64,000 bases of DNA from Heligmosomoides polygyrus polygyrus (taxonomy: Eukaryota > Nematoda > Chromadorea > Rhabditida > Heligmosomidae), in the NCBI GenBank assembly GCA_947396885.1, contig OX377206.1:11958778-12022777 (forward strand). Reading direction: 5' to 3'. The notes beneath the pieces were generated by a model. That model was not told the origin of the DNA, made no database searches, and worked only from the letters and a program-made list of their open reading frames with translations. The translations under genes and the position numbers were made by a program. The number at the start of each line of letters is the position of its first letter. The first letter of the stretch is position 1. Below, piece by piece: positions 1-11,147 of the stretch.

Positions 1-1932
1 CTCCATTCGCCTTCAAATTTAGAAAAATTCCAGTATGTTCAGCGACAAGCGGATATCGAAAATCACGTAAAGCTGCATTCGGCGGCTGCAGCACAACGGT
101 TGTCAAACACATTTGTTTCCATTGAACTGCAGCAAAGTGCACCCGGATGCAAAGAGGACACCACGCGAGGACACCAGCAACCGTTCGCAAGTGCTCGCAG
201 CTTGATGAAAGCGATGCCTCTCACAGAGAGTATAAGCACAAGCTAGATGACTTGAGGAAGTGTCTCATCTTGTGGCATTCGTCTAAGGTCTACAACTATA
301 TCCCCCAATGAATACAAACAATTCAGAAGCAGAGAGATGCGGAGGAAGGGTGTTTGGAACGATGCAAACAGCGGGCTTATCGCGATTTGTCGGCGAATGC
401 GACGAAAAAAGGTTGAAAAACAGGCGTCATTTACAACCCAGTGGTAAGATCGAGCAGCAAATCAGAGCGGAACATTCGAAAGACCTTGGCTGATAACAGA
501 ACCAATATTATGGCCTTTCTTTACAGGTTGTTCCTGAACGACAATGACCTCCGGATTAAGTGGAACCCTTCGACTTTTCTCAAGAAACAGAGCAAACAAA
601 CAGGAGTAGGCTAGGAAACGTATACGCTCGCTATAAATACTATTCATAAGTACTATTTCTTGCAGTGTATGCTTTTGTAAGAGGGCAGATCACTCTTGTG
701 GCAAAGTAGATCACAACCGGTTGACGTTCTTTTGTAAAATGCATGAAGAACACGTCGAAGTCTCGTAATCACTCGAAGAGCAAAGGAAGTGATTGTGAAA
801 CTGTACGAAAGTAGTCCAATACAAGAAAAACAACGCGATTTCCAAGAAAATTGCCCTCCGCTGGCGCGTACCACAGCAGCTGCATGCGTTTGGGTTGCGC
901 GCCGCGGTCGACGCCACGCGCGCGCCACCACCTTAGCTGACCAACAAACAAGGGCGCCCGCTTGGCGTACGATGTCTGATCGGCTAGCGCCGAGCAGCTG
1001 AATCACACGTGAATAAGCGCCGTCATATTATCGAACACCACCGCTCATCGGGGCCAACCCGCTTTGCGGAACTGCCTATGAGAATTATGAGCGTGAACGC
1101 ACCATTAAACGTGAGAGTGCGAAAAGGGATCTTTCGAAGTTTTCAAAGGTTCTATCTCAGGCAATCGCTGCAGGACCGCGCCAATGGTCCAGTCTCATCT
1201 ACTCCAACCAGCGGACGGGATGTCGTTATTGCCCGGCCAACGCGATGAACCCCTAGCAACTTGCAGAACAGCCCGTGAAAGCTATAAGTATAAGCTGCGG
1301 TTAAACGTACATGTAGAAAATGGATCGCCCTGTCTTACATGTTGTCTTATAGAGCGGGAGTGCGACGAGTACGAAAATTGCTATATTTCTCCTGTCTAAT
1401 TTAGGCAGTGGATCAAGCGAGGACACCGTTACCACACAGCTGACGAGATGAACCCCTCACAGCTTGCAGAACTCCCCTAAGCGCTATGAGGGCAAAGGCG
1501 TTATGCGTATTGTGCGGGAAAAGAGATCGATCTGTCTCACCTACAGGGAATCGTCGCGGGACCACAAGAGTACTGCTCACTGTGACGGCGAGGCTGCCCT
1601 GGTACTGTTTTCGTATGGGGTTAGTGGATTTCGGAATAGAAGAGAAAGAAACAGAGAAAAGCGATGCGTTCAACTCGTTACGACAAAACGGTGAGTACAA
1701 CTGCACTCGCATGATGGGTTAGGATCATAGGCAAACGATTATGTTCTTCAATTTGCCTATATCAGCTGATGGACAGGGCAAAGCTATCGCTACATCCCAA
1801 TTATTTGCTGCTAAATTATGCACAAGACACCTTTCAGGACATTAGTCTTTGGAACATGAAAGACATATGGGAAGTTGAATTGCACACGACCACTAAGTAG
1901 GAACAGAGGGAAGACAGTTGCACTTGCGATCA
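1..1932. other. Unassigned region, no gene recognised
   Basis: I find no convincing gene. All ORFs are short, on both strands, and unlike known families. Two short stretches resemble each other weakly (about 213-246 and 1266-1300, sharing an 'agctataagtataagct'-like run), so part of it may be an old diverged duplication. The composition is mixed, with a GC-rich patch near 890-990. Confidence 0.4.
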
Positions 1933-1940
1933 AATTTCCA
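1933..1940. repeat. Target site duplication, left copy
   Basis: AATTTCCA, repeated exactly at 2809-2816 on the other side of the foldback element. It marks the insertion point and shows the insertion is young enough to keep both copies unchanged. Confidence 0.85.
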
Positions 1941-2808
1941 GGCACTATTGTACTTTCACAACTCCACGAGTCGAGGAGAGGTCGAAAAAATTTTTTTCGC
2001 CCAAACTTCGGCTAGGGGGGTTATTTTGGGTGCTGATCACGAATCTGAGATCCGTTTTCAAAATTACGGCCGATTACGGTAGGTTACGGTAGGTACGGGT
2101 GACTAAGGCTGCCAAGGTCATGATCGCCGATTTCGCCCAAACTTCGCAAATGGGGGTTATTTGGGATGCTGATCACGAATCTGACATCCGTTTTTCGTTT
2201 TACGCTGGAGTACGGTAGGTTACGGTAGGTACGGGTGACTAAGGCTGCCAAGGTCATGATCGCCGATTTCGCCCAAACTTCGCCTATGGGGGTTATTTGG
2301 GATGCTGATCACGAATATAACATCCGTTTTTCGTTTTACGCGAGTTTGGGCGCAATCGCTGACCATTACCTTACTCACCGGTACCCACTGTAACCTACCG
2401 TACTCCAGCGTAAAACGAAAAACGAATGTCAGATTCGTGATCAGCATCCCAAATAACCCCCATAGGCGAAGTTTGGGCAAAATCGGTGATTATGACCTCG
2501 ACAGCCTTAGTCACCGGTACCTACCGTAACCTACCGTAATCGGCCGTAATTTTGAAAACGAATCTCAGATTCGTGATCAGCACCCCAAATAACCCCCCTA
2601 GCCGAAGTTTGGGCGAAATCGGTGATTATGACCTCGACAGCCTTAGTCACGGTACCTACCGTAACCTACCGTAATCGGCCGTAATTTTGAAAACGGATCT
2701 CAGATTCGTGATCAGCACCCAAAATAAGCCCCCTAGCCGAAGTTTGGGCGAAAAATTTTTTTTTCGACCTCTCCTCGACCCGTGGAGTTGTGAAAGTACA
2801 ATAGTGCC
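1941..2808. mobile_element. Foldback element with 8-bp target duplication
   Basis: The two ends are inverted copies beginning GGCACTATTGTACTTTCACA, and the whole 868 bp is close to a palindrome centred near 2370. It is flanked by a perfect direct repeat AATTTCCA (1933-1940 and 2809-2816), the signature of insertion with an 8-bp staggered cut. The arms are built of a ~136-bp subrepeat: the motif 'gggttattt' recurs at about 2019, 2155 and 2291, and in inverse in the right arm. There is no coding capacity, so it is non-autonomous. An 8-bp duplication fits hAT or Merlin-type transposases, but the terminal bases are not hAT-like (no CAG). A half copy occurs at 12616-12720. Confidence 0.85.
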
Positions 2809-2816
2809 AATTTCCA

Positions 2817-3382
2817 TGAACAACGAAAAGATCTACGCCAAATTTGGCGGGTTTTACATATTCTCTCACAGTCAGGCGACCGCTGCGGGACCAGTGGAAC
2901 GCTCCGCCTACTTCAATCAATGCCACTCATGTCTGTGTCAGTGACCTTAAGTCAACAAAGTAAGGGAGACATCTATCTATGACTGGTCATACAACAAGCT
3001 CGGGAAATGTTAAATAGAAGTATTTGTTAGAAAGACCTAGGAGGTAAACCGGATATGATAACCGGATCAGGATAGGATCGCTAAACGGGATGAACAAAAG
3101 AGAATCACTGATAGCTGGAAGAATACCGACCTCCACATAAACCGACTACTTCCTCAGTAAATCATTCTCACCATACTCGTGTAGAACACACTGACTATAT
3201 TAGAGTATGCAATTTAGAAAAGTGGCTCAACGTTTTTCAAAAACATGAATTACAAATCATCTGTGAAAAGTCAACTCCCAGAAGAACCTAAGTAAGTAGT
3301 GACGAAAATTTTCCGTTTTTCTCGGTTGGCGAATTGGTGCTGGACTGTCATTGAAGTGTAGAACAGTGATTTGTTTAATGAA
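2817..3382. other. Unassigned spacer
   Basis: Between the foldback element and a SINE fragment. I see no gene, tandem repeat or terminal repeat here. Confidence 0.4.
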
Positions 3383-3494
3383 TGGCCATCACAAATCATT
3401 GCGTCGTCATTGCCTCCACATTCTCCGCGATATCCCGTAGAAATGGAATGCGTGACGCATTCCGCGAAGAGATTGCTTAACGCCGTTCTTTATT
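3383..3494 (+). repeat. SINE fragment (3' part), tRNA-derived family
   Basis: A diverged 3' end of the window's abundant SINE. It has the run 'cgatatcccgtagaaatgga', then 'atgcgtgacgcattccgcga' and 'taacgccgttctttattct', matching the tail of better copies such as 43313-43605. The tRNA-like head is missing. Confidence 0.65.
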
Positions 3495-3891
3495 CTCAAT
3501 CTTTTAACCACGAGATGTATGCATATTTTCTGTAGCACTCGCATTCTCCTTGCATTTTTGTGTTTCTTTGACGTTTTATCCACGTTTCCGCCGTTAGTAA
3601 TTGTTTTACTAGTTGTTCTCATGTTTACACACAGTTTTTCAGTTGTTTTTGCTCAGTGTTTTTTAAGGAAAAAAACTGTATGCACAAGCATATCGCTAGA
3701 ATAGGCGAAAAAGTGCTACAGAAACCTAAAGAAATGCTAAAAGTGAATGAAACGCTTTATGAATATGGTAGATCCAAGTAGGACAGTCTTTAAATGCGAA
3801 AGACAATAAAAAACCAAAACAAAAAATCCACTACTGCGAAGAAATGTGGAAAAATCGCCCTCCATTTCCAAATATATCATTTTTTAATCAA

Positions 3892-5140
3892 GGAGGTTGG
3901 AAAAAAGTATTTTCAATTTTTTTTCGAAGATTTATTAATTCACAACTACAAAGTAAATCAATTGAGATAAAATCCATTTTGTTCCACTACACTTCTCCGA
4001 AGACCGGGTAATTTTCCAATTCCTCTCGCTTAAAAGACTGCACTTCTGGAGTCGAACCATTACTGAATCCAATTTTTGAGGTCTTCATGCGTTTCGAGTT
4101 ATTTCTCTCCAATTTCTTGCTTGAGAGCACGGAAGAGATGGAAGTCGGTAGGGGCGAGGGCTATACGGTGGATGTGGCATTACCTCCCAGCCCAGCTCCT
4201 TTATTGTTTCTCTTTGAATCTTGCAACATGTGGATTTGCATCGTCATGCAGGATCATCATCTGCTTTGACTTCTCCGGCTCGTTTTCTTGGAGAACTGCT
4301 GGAGTTGGCCACTGTACGTAGCAGCAGTAAGTGTCTCTCCACTTCTGAGGGTTTTCCAGCAAATCACTCCTCTGACATCCCACCAAACACTCAAGAGAAT
4401 CTTCCTTTCGTCAACATTGGCTTGAGATCAGGCTTAGGGTTCTCTCCTTTTTGTACCCATTGCCTTTTTCTTCGGAGGTTGGCATACAGAACCCAGGACA
4501 CATCGCCTGTCGCAATCCGCGGCAGAAACGATTTTCTTTCGTATCTGGACAGAAGAGAAGCAGCGATGGAGAGCCGTTGGCCTTCCTGAGTGTTTGACAG
4601 GGTATGTGGAATCCAAGCTCCAAATTTCCATGCAAAGCGAAGACCCTTCAGATGGATTCCCACTATCCTATGAGACACTTCGAGCTTCTCTGCCAATTGA
4701 CGTATCTTCTGCCTACTGTCGGTACGATGAAGATGGAGTACTTCAGTGTCGTCCAATTCAGTTGGCCTTCCTGACCTTGTTTTGTCCTCGAGTGAATAAT
4801 CTCCCTTTAAAAACTTTCCGAACCACTCGTAACAGACGCGATGAGTATTAGATCCCAAGCCGTATATATGGTTAATTTGGTCGGCTGCCTGACGTGCTCT
4901 AGATCCATTAGTGAATTCATGAAGAATGTCGTGCCGAAAATGGCCATGAGGTAGATCTGGCAATGAGTCCGGAAGATTGGATAGATAACGAAGTACAAGA
5001 AGGGTCTTGACCTGTGTCCGCGTGCGAACGGTGGACAGGTGTGATAGGATTACGAAATCAGCAATCAATACTGGCTAGTGTGTTGACAAGGAGAACGGTA
5101 AAAAACTTTTCGAAGTGTGAAGAGACTTTTTTCCAACCTA
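3892..5140 (-). mobile_element. Mariner-type transposon, degenerate
   Basis: About 1.25 kb, the usual mariner length. The ends are inverted: AGGTTGGAAAAAAGT near 3894-3908 and its complement near 5125-5139. A mariner-type transposase, read on the minus strand, fills the inside. The left terminus has drifted, so the exact first base and TA duplication are uncertain. It abuts the inverted GTGTCC array that starts at 5141. Confidence 0.85.
4085..5068 (-). pseudogene. Mariner transposase pseudogene
   Basis: Would encode a DD34D-type mariner/SETMAR transposase that binds the terminal repeats and moves the element by cut and paste. The longest open piece (4391-5068, 225 aa) has the N-terminal helix-turn-helix region with the family motif 'WFGKFLKGDYSLEDKTRSGR', then the second helix-turn-helix 'AEKLEVSHRIVGIHLKGL' and the first catalytic stretch 'ATGDVSWVLYANLRRKRQWV'. 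The second catalytic region (MILHDDANPH) and the third (APTDFHLFRALKQE, near 4120-4160) lie in other frames after stops and frameshifts. All three acidic positions can still be traced, but the gene is broken and cannot make a full protein. Confidence 0.85.
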
Positions 5141-5990
5141 ATAAATACTTTTGAAACCAAATTATGCACATTTCAAAGCAAGCTGGACAATTCTGACCGA
5201 ACTGAAAATCTTCCAATTCAAAAAGGACTTCTTTCAGGTTAAAGCAGACACTTTCTAAGAAGATAATAATAAATTTTTGACGAACGAAAATTTTCCATTA
5301 TTTCCTAAGAAAATTCATAAATAACCTGTCCCAAAAACATGAGCACTGTGTTCCAATCTTTATAAAATTTTTATTGTTTGTAATTTAGCTTATTTAAAAG
5401 TGGATAAAAACAGAATATTTCGCGCATATTAAAGAATTGGTCGCGCCATGCATTTGTCCACTACGTCGCAATTTTCATTTGATTGATAGTGTAAATGACG
5501 CGTACTTGAAATTATAAACTGAGAATATGTCGGTCTTCTACAAATGATTTTGTTCTATCGTAAACTATTGTGTAATGCCGCGCAAACAATTTTTACTACC
5601 AATCGACGTAAAATTACGACGTGCCGGACGAGGTCATGGCGCGATCTCCTCTTTCAGTAATCTAAAATGCTGTTTTACTGTACATACTTTAAACTAGCTT
5701 TACTTCAATACCGAAGAAATAAAAATGTTGTAACGTTTCAAACACTGCGCCCGATTTTTGCAGCTGGTGAGTTGTGAATTTTGCAAGAAAGTATAAGCAA
5801 ACTTTCCTTGGACAAAACCTTATTTGGACCTTCCTAGAGAGCGTACGTTTTAATCCGGATGATGATCCTTTTGATATGAATTCAATGTTCATTTTAGTTT
5901 CAAAAGTGTCCAGGTTACTTCTAAAACTGTACACCTTGCTTTGAAAAGTGTCAAATTTGTGAAAATAGTATAGCCGAAGTGGATAGAGTA
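5141..5990. repeat. Inverted GTGTCC-array element, small copy
   Basis: The left side (about 5141-5330) carries repeats of the type 'gaaaccaaattatgcacatt', which are inverse copies of the 'caaaagtgtccaggtt' and 'tttgaaaagtgtcaaatttg' units on the right side (about 5860-5980). The same organisation bounds larger elements at 35801-37974 and 48838-50285. The core (5330-5860) has no recognisable gene. Boundaries are approximate. Confidence 0.5.
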
Positions 5991-7154
5991 ATCCAAAGGT
6001 CCCGTAACGATTTCCTGCGGAGGAGCGAGAAATCGGTACAACTGTGTGGATAATAAGTGGCAATCCAGAAAGGTTTATTGGTGAGTAACGGCTTTCAAGG
6101 AAAACCCGACAAAGACAATATTTATTTATTTATTTATTTATTTATTGAATACATCACATTAGACGTGCCATCGCCAGAAACGTTAAACAGGAACAAGGTT
6201 AAAACAGAACGCGTAATGGCAGCTGGCTAATTTCAGGCAAAAAATTAGGCAAGATTGAGAAAAGAAGCAAAATTGGAGGAAATGAAAATAAAATCTGAAT
6301 AAAATCTAATATCTTCAGTGAAGAAAGGCGACGTCCTCGGTGCGAAGACGATTGAAACGGAAAATGCTCTGATATAAAAGTTTCTACTTTACATCATATC
6401 TTCACCGTATGCAGAAGCCCTCGTCCTTAACTGTTGCAGTTTCCCGATTCCTTGGTGCACAATAACAAACACTTCTTTGGAAGATCTTCATCGCGGTAAT
6501 TTCTTATGGAAGGCGCTAACTTTAATAGAGAAATAATTCAATGTCGGAGTAGAGTAGACATTATTCTTTTTGAAAAATATTCAGATAATTTTCAAAAATG
6601 AAGACAGAATAAGGTGACGCAGATTAGTACTCATTTCGACAGACTTCATCCGGCTGGACTGCGATGAGCCGGACTCCCTATTGACTCTCTCGAATCTCCA
6701 TTGAATCCTCTATTCTTGGCCGGACAAGTGTTAGGCGTTGTTTTCTGTCATGACACCCATTTCTCTTGCGGATAAACCCCTCTAAGTGATAAACAAGACT
6801 CTCAGACAGCAGGACGAGAGCCACTGGACACAAAATGCTTCATAACAGCAGGGAAATCGCTCACCCCGCATAATTGCGGGCGGTATAGAAGGGACGTGCG
6901 ATATGTCATGCAATAAGCGAAGACTGGAGCGCGAGGGCTGGATGAGAATGATGAGGAGACTTTATTCAACTTCCGGGAGTGCGCCACGAATTCAAGAACG
7001 AGTATCCGCACAATTTTATGGGGTAACACTTGGTGCTGAAATCGCGCCCAGTTCAATGCATGCGAAAACAGATCTGCCTCAATTAGATGAATGAAGATTT
7101 TTACTTTGAGCACCGGGACGGCCTCGAATCATGCCACTGCGCTAGCAGCAAGTG
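5991..7154. other. Unassigned region with a LINE-type tail
   Basis: No gene recognised. At 6121-6145 there is a (TTTA)n run, probably the tail of a short LINE-type insertion lying on the minus strand and extending to perhaps 6300. The ORFs at 6802-7113 match nothing I know. Confidence 0.4.
6121..6145 (-). repeat. (AAAT)n tail of a minus-strand retroelement
   Basis: A clean (TTTA)n tract followed by non-repetitive sequence. The same tail type ends the LINE at 18200-18222 and the small insertion at 25111-25227, so it most likely marks a retroelement 3' end. Confidence 0.5.
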
Positions 7155-7157
7155 TTA

Positions 7158-7286
7158 GGCACCGTTTATACTTTGACGCTGAACGACGCGACGCCATGTA
7201 TTGTGGCCACATTGATCGAGCGACGCGATCGATCAATTTGGCCACTATACATGCCATCGCGTCGCTCGACGAAGTATAAACGGGGC
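7158..7286. mobile_element. Harbinger-like MITE, family A
   Basis: A 129-bp near-palindrome. The ends read 'ggcaccgtttatac' and, inverted, 'gccccgtttatacttcgtcg'; the flanks are TTA on the left and TTG on the right. It has no coding capacity. A related copy at 11148-11414 has a clean TAA duplication. Three-base TWA duplications are characteristic of PIF/Harbinger elements, so the superfamily assignment is an inference from the flanks. Confidence 0.75.
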
Positions 7287-7319
7287 TTGGGCGTAGTATA
7301 TGCTAAGGACTAAGGTCTC

Positions 7320-7842
7320 CAAAGCATTAACAGATTTTATTCCGTGAAATGTTATACAGAATCGTTTAGCATATTGTATTAGAGCGATTAACAAATCTTA
7401 TTTCATGAAATTTTAGATAGAGGCCCATCGGCAAATCTTATTTCATGAAATTTCAAGAAAAAAGCTCATTAGAAAATTGTATTTCATGAAAATTAAAAGA
7501 AACCGTTAGCGATTAGCAATTTTTATTTCATAGAATTTTATGAAAATACGGTTAGCAAAATTTATATCACAAAATAAGACCCATTAGCAAAACTCAGTTC
7601 AAGATTTTTTTGTTGAAAAAATGCCGATTAGGAAGTTTTCTTTCATGGAAATTGAAAAAGCCGTTTGCATTTTTTAACTGATGAAATTTTGTGAGAAAAC
7701 CATTCGCAAAATGTATTTCCCAAAGATCTATAAAACGCAGGTTAGCAAAACTTCGTTCATAAAAATTCTAGAGGAAAGTCCATTAACAAATCTTATTTCA
7801 TAAAATTTTTAGAAAAAATCCATTGAAAAATTTTATACTAAC
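7320..7842. repeat. Degenerate ~40-bp tandem array, about 13 units
   Basis: Units begin attagcaaa-like and carry 'cttatttcatgaaattt' followed by an A-rich run and 'cc'. Starts can be followed at about 7389, 7428, 7469, 7513, 7552, 7582, 7627, 7663, 7701, 7741, 7781 and 7821. Most units keep a central TTTCATGAAA palindrome. It is AT-rich, non-coding and strongly diverged between units. Confidence 0.8.
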
Positions 7843-8768
7843 CAAATACCAAAACTGCTAGGAGTTAGCAACAGGGAGGGCGTCAGCCAATCACAGATGG
7901 GAGTGCGCGCAATTTCGTAATGCCGCCAAGTTTACCAACTCTAAGCGGAAAGTACATGAACTTTAACATACATATTTGGTTCACTAGATTTGTCCGTTCC
8001 TGTCAATCACACTGCAATTTTTTCTTGAAAGCGAAGCAATTTATAGTTCAGTATTTTAAAATCATTAAGCGGCAACGATATGCTGGTGAGACACGAAAAC
8101 TGAGAAGTGAGCAGGGCGTACGTGCAGGAAAAAGCACGTCGAAATTAATGGCATGTAGTAACGGATAACGTGAGAGCTACAGGCAGTCCACTGATGGCGA
8201 TTCACTTATCGTATTTTGTGCAGATAGTGATGACTAAGTGATGATAGGAATGTTAGGATGAACTTATCTCACTACAATAGCGACGGTTCTGCTAAGACTA
8301 ACTTTCCGCTTGTGTTGCACGCAGCATCTTACTGTATCTAATCGAGCTAATCCGTCCGTGCTTATGTCAGTGTGCCACAGTGTCGCGAGTAAGGTCCTGT
8401 CAATCACATCAAGCACGTCAACGTCATCTGCGTGTGCAAACTGCAGGTCCATGCTGCAGCTTCACGATAAACAGGGCCTGACAGAGTCTATGGTCAATCA
8501 ATATCGGCCGATAAATCAACCCATAACAATTTTTGCGAAGACATGGATAAGGATATGGAGTGGGTCTGACTCCGGATATCATAGTAGCTGAGAAGCAAGG
8601 AACTGGCAAAGCGTGATATATGAAAGAAGCAAGCTCAAAACCGGATGAGTAAAAGAATATTTTATACAATCGATCATTAAAAACCACCTAGCTGTAGCTA
8701 ACATATCTTTTTGTTATAAAAATTGAAGCCAGGAAGCCTTTCTCGAAATAATAGCTGTACAATACTTA
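7843..8768. other. Unassigned spacer
   Basis: Between the 40-bp array and the foldback at 8769. Short ORFs only, none recognised. I see no terminal repeats or tandem structure. Confidence 0.35.
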
Positions 8769-8950
8769 CAAGGAAAGGTTCCCAAATCAAAGTGGGCTTT
8801 TGCGATGCTATTTTGACAGGATGTAGGGTTGTATGAGCGGAGTCTAGAATTACAGTTAGTTTTTGCTAAACGCATTTTTAAAGACCGGAAAAATAGGTGT
8901 GAAAACGTGAGCGCAACACTCATCAACCCCTATGACACCCTATGAGATCT

Positions 8951-9038
8951 GCCTCGGTGGCGCAGTCGGTAGGAGTGCCGCGTCATAGAAGCACACCGGC
9001 GGGTTTTTGGGTTTTTGAGTTCGAGTCCGCGTACTGCC
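8951..9038 (+). repeat. tRNA-like SINE head, left arm
   Basis: It contains an A box (TGGCGCAGTCGG) followed, about 50 bp on, by a B box (GAGTTCGAGTCC), the internal Pol III promoter arrangement. A D-arm-like stem can form (GGCGC with GTGCC), but no full acceptor stem pairs, so it is tRNA-derived and not a functional tRNA. Confidence 0.6.
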
Positions 9039-9527
9039 AATATCTTTGCACACATTAGTTTATTGTTATTACGCTTTTTCATGATCACATGAGGCGATTT
9101 TAAACCATAATTGGTTACAACAAACCAACGCGGTTTATTTGTGCCTTCATATGTGCTAGTTTCTCAACGATGCGTATCTGCACCATATCATTTCTCTTGA
9201 ATTAAAAGGACTTATCGCTCTTCCCTTTTAGTCAGCAGCTATGGTATAAACCTATGAAACGAATAAACCACAAGCGCTTGTCACAGTAGCATCTGACAAA
9301 AGCCTGGGTTGATCATATTTAACTGCAAGGTATGCGCATGTGTGCAGCTTGGTGATATGGTATGATATGGTGGTGCAGATACGCATCGTTGAAAAACTAG
9401 CACATATGAAGGCACAAATAAACAGCGTTGGTTTGTTGTAAGCATTTATGGTCTAAAATTGCCTCATGTGATCATGAAAAAGCGTAATAACAATAAACTA
9501 ATGTGTGCAAAGATATTGGCAGTACCC

Positions 9528-9596
9528 GGACTCGAACTGAAAAGTCCGCCGGCGTGCTTCTATGAGACGGCACTCCTACCGACTGCGCCACCGAGG
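9528..9596 (-). repeat. tRNA-like SINE head, right arm
   Basis: The inverted counterpart of the left-arm head. It has the same A box, and the B box reads CAGTTCGAGTCC. It is shorter than the left copy because a short GT-rich insertion before the B box is absent, which suggests this is the less altered version. Confidence 0.6.
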
Positions 9597-9778
9597 AAGA
9601 TCTCATGGGTGTCATAGGGGTTGATGAGTGTTGCGCACACGTTTTCACACCTTTTTTCCGGTCTTTAAAAAAAGCGTTCAGCAAAAGCTAACTGTGATTT
9701 TGGACTCCTCTCACAGGGCCCTACATCCTGTCAAAATCGCATCGCAAGAGCTCGCCATGAGTTAAGAACCTTTCCTTG

Positions 9779-10396
9779 ATATGCTCATCTCAGACTACGA
9801 GAGCTAGGAAAATTTTACGTAGAGCAGCTCATCAGTCAACAACTCTACTTAAAATCGCCAAAAATTCTACTGTTGAATGGATGTTAAGGAATATGATTTC
9901 GAATTTCACGATTAAGTAGCTATGAAGGCTTACACCATACGATTAGGGAGAAAAAGTATATGGCAGGAGGTACGAGGTGATGTGGCCTGTACTTTACACG
10001 ATTTAAAGGTTAAATTCTAGGCCGCACTGCTGACTGAGAATATGAGTAGTATGCATCGTCGCAACGTCTACATAATGTTTACGATATTTTGATAAAGTCC
10101 ACCGATCATCACTGAATATTTACAAAGAAGAGGTATTTCTGTTATCCGAATAGAAAAACGATCCATGAAACTTATTTTCTGATCAATAAAAGTCGCCCAT
10201 TTTTCGGTTTTCTTTGTATCCTTGTCAAAGAAGCAGTGGAAGACGGCTGAAAGAAAAGACTTACAACAGTATCAATCTTGATACGTTTTCTGGTTGCTTA
10301 TTTCCGATCTTTGGAGCGAAGCCCCAGCCAGCGTTGAATGCGGCCTCTAGGCCTCCTGCGTACTGCTAAAAATACAAAGAACGCTAATAATCAAAC
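9779..10396. other. Unassigned spacer
   Basis: No gene or repeat structure recognised. Confidence 0.35.
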
Positions 10397-10502
10397 TCTT
10401 TCAGATGCTCCACACACTGCACTTCTGTCGGATGTCGTGGGGGCAATTTGAATGCGTATTTGGCTTATACAATGATTCGTGGTCAGCTGAAGACAACTTA
10501 GC
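10397..10502 (-). repeat. SINE fragment
   Basis: A piece of the abundant SINE in reverse: 'cggatgtcgtgggggcaatt' then 'tgaatgcgtatttggc' and 'gattcgtggtcagctgaaga'. Compare the same segment in 38381-38671. Both ends are lost. Confidence 0.6.
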
Positions 10503-10860
10503 GTTTTATCATTTTTAGACCATTCTACTATGTATATGATCACATAATATCGAGAACAAGAAGGCCTGTTGGTACGTAAGCGTGAAATTAAATGAACTGA
10601 CATCGAATGGGTGGTCTCGAGCGACTGACGACAACTCCCCGTTAATCGTCACAAAAAGTGCTGCCGTCAATGAAATCGGCCTTCGAAAGATTATGCGTCA
10701 GAGAAAAATCAAATTGCGACTGAAGCTTAGTCGTGGCAGATGCTTAGCCTCAGCTGTAGGAGCTATTTATGGCTTGCAGATGATATGTGTATATAATGTC
10801 ACCGTTTCTGTGACGTAACACTACGTGATGTTTGAGTGAAGAAACTTTGGGTATAAACAG

Positions 10861-11046
10861 TATAGTTGTGCTCAAACGGGATTATTCGATAATTTATACG
10901 ACAATTAATTGAATACTCGAATATTCGAACTTTCAAGATTTTCGAATGTTCATTGGAATTCTAATATCAATGGTTTTAAGAAGTCGAATATTCGTTCAAA
11001 TTCGAAGATCGAATATCGAATGAACTTCGAATCTTTTAGCACAACA
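10861..11046. mobile_element. TTCGAATATTCGAA-type AT-rich MITE
   Basis: Starts TATAGTTGTGCTCAAAC and ends with the inverse TTTTAGCACAACA. The inside is full of tcgaatattcgaa motifs. Relatives lie at 44272-44492, 50739-50955, 52548-52605 and 60189-60492, all with 'agttgtgct'-like termini. It is non-coding. Confidence 0.65.
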
Positions 11047-11147
11047 TTGAGCTGCTTGGATCATGTCTGGCCCAGTCAATAACTTTCAAGGGCACGTCAT
11101 CCTTCTGAGAATGGTGAAATGCTACCAGAGATGCCGTGGACGGATAA

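Larger units (their letters stand above)
8769..9778. mobile_element. 1-kb foldback element with tRNA-like heads
   Basis: Two inverted arms of about 420 bp (about 8769-9190 and 9355-9778) surround a loop of about 165 bp. The outer ends share CAAGGAAAGGTT. Long stretches pair almost without change, for example the segment with 'tgatcatgaaaaagcgtaat' on the right arm and its complement on the left. Each arm contains a tRNA-like sequence with Pol III boxes. I could not identify a clear target duplication. Its origin could be an inverted duplication of a tRNA-derived SINE or a non-autonomous foldback transposon. Confidence 0.85.

Noticed and set aside
653..1006. 117-codon minus-strand gene
   Set aside because: Three overlapping ORFs in different frames cover the same GC-rich patch. 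No recognisable motif.
7320..7842. CRISPR array
   Set aside because: Units are contiguous, strongly diverged and without unique spacers, in a eukaryotic context. It is a minisatellite.
8951..9038. Functional tRNA gene
   Set aside because: A and B boxes are present, but the acceptor stem does not pair and the two arm copies differ by an insertion. It is a tRNA-derived repeat head.
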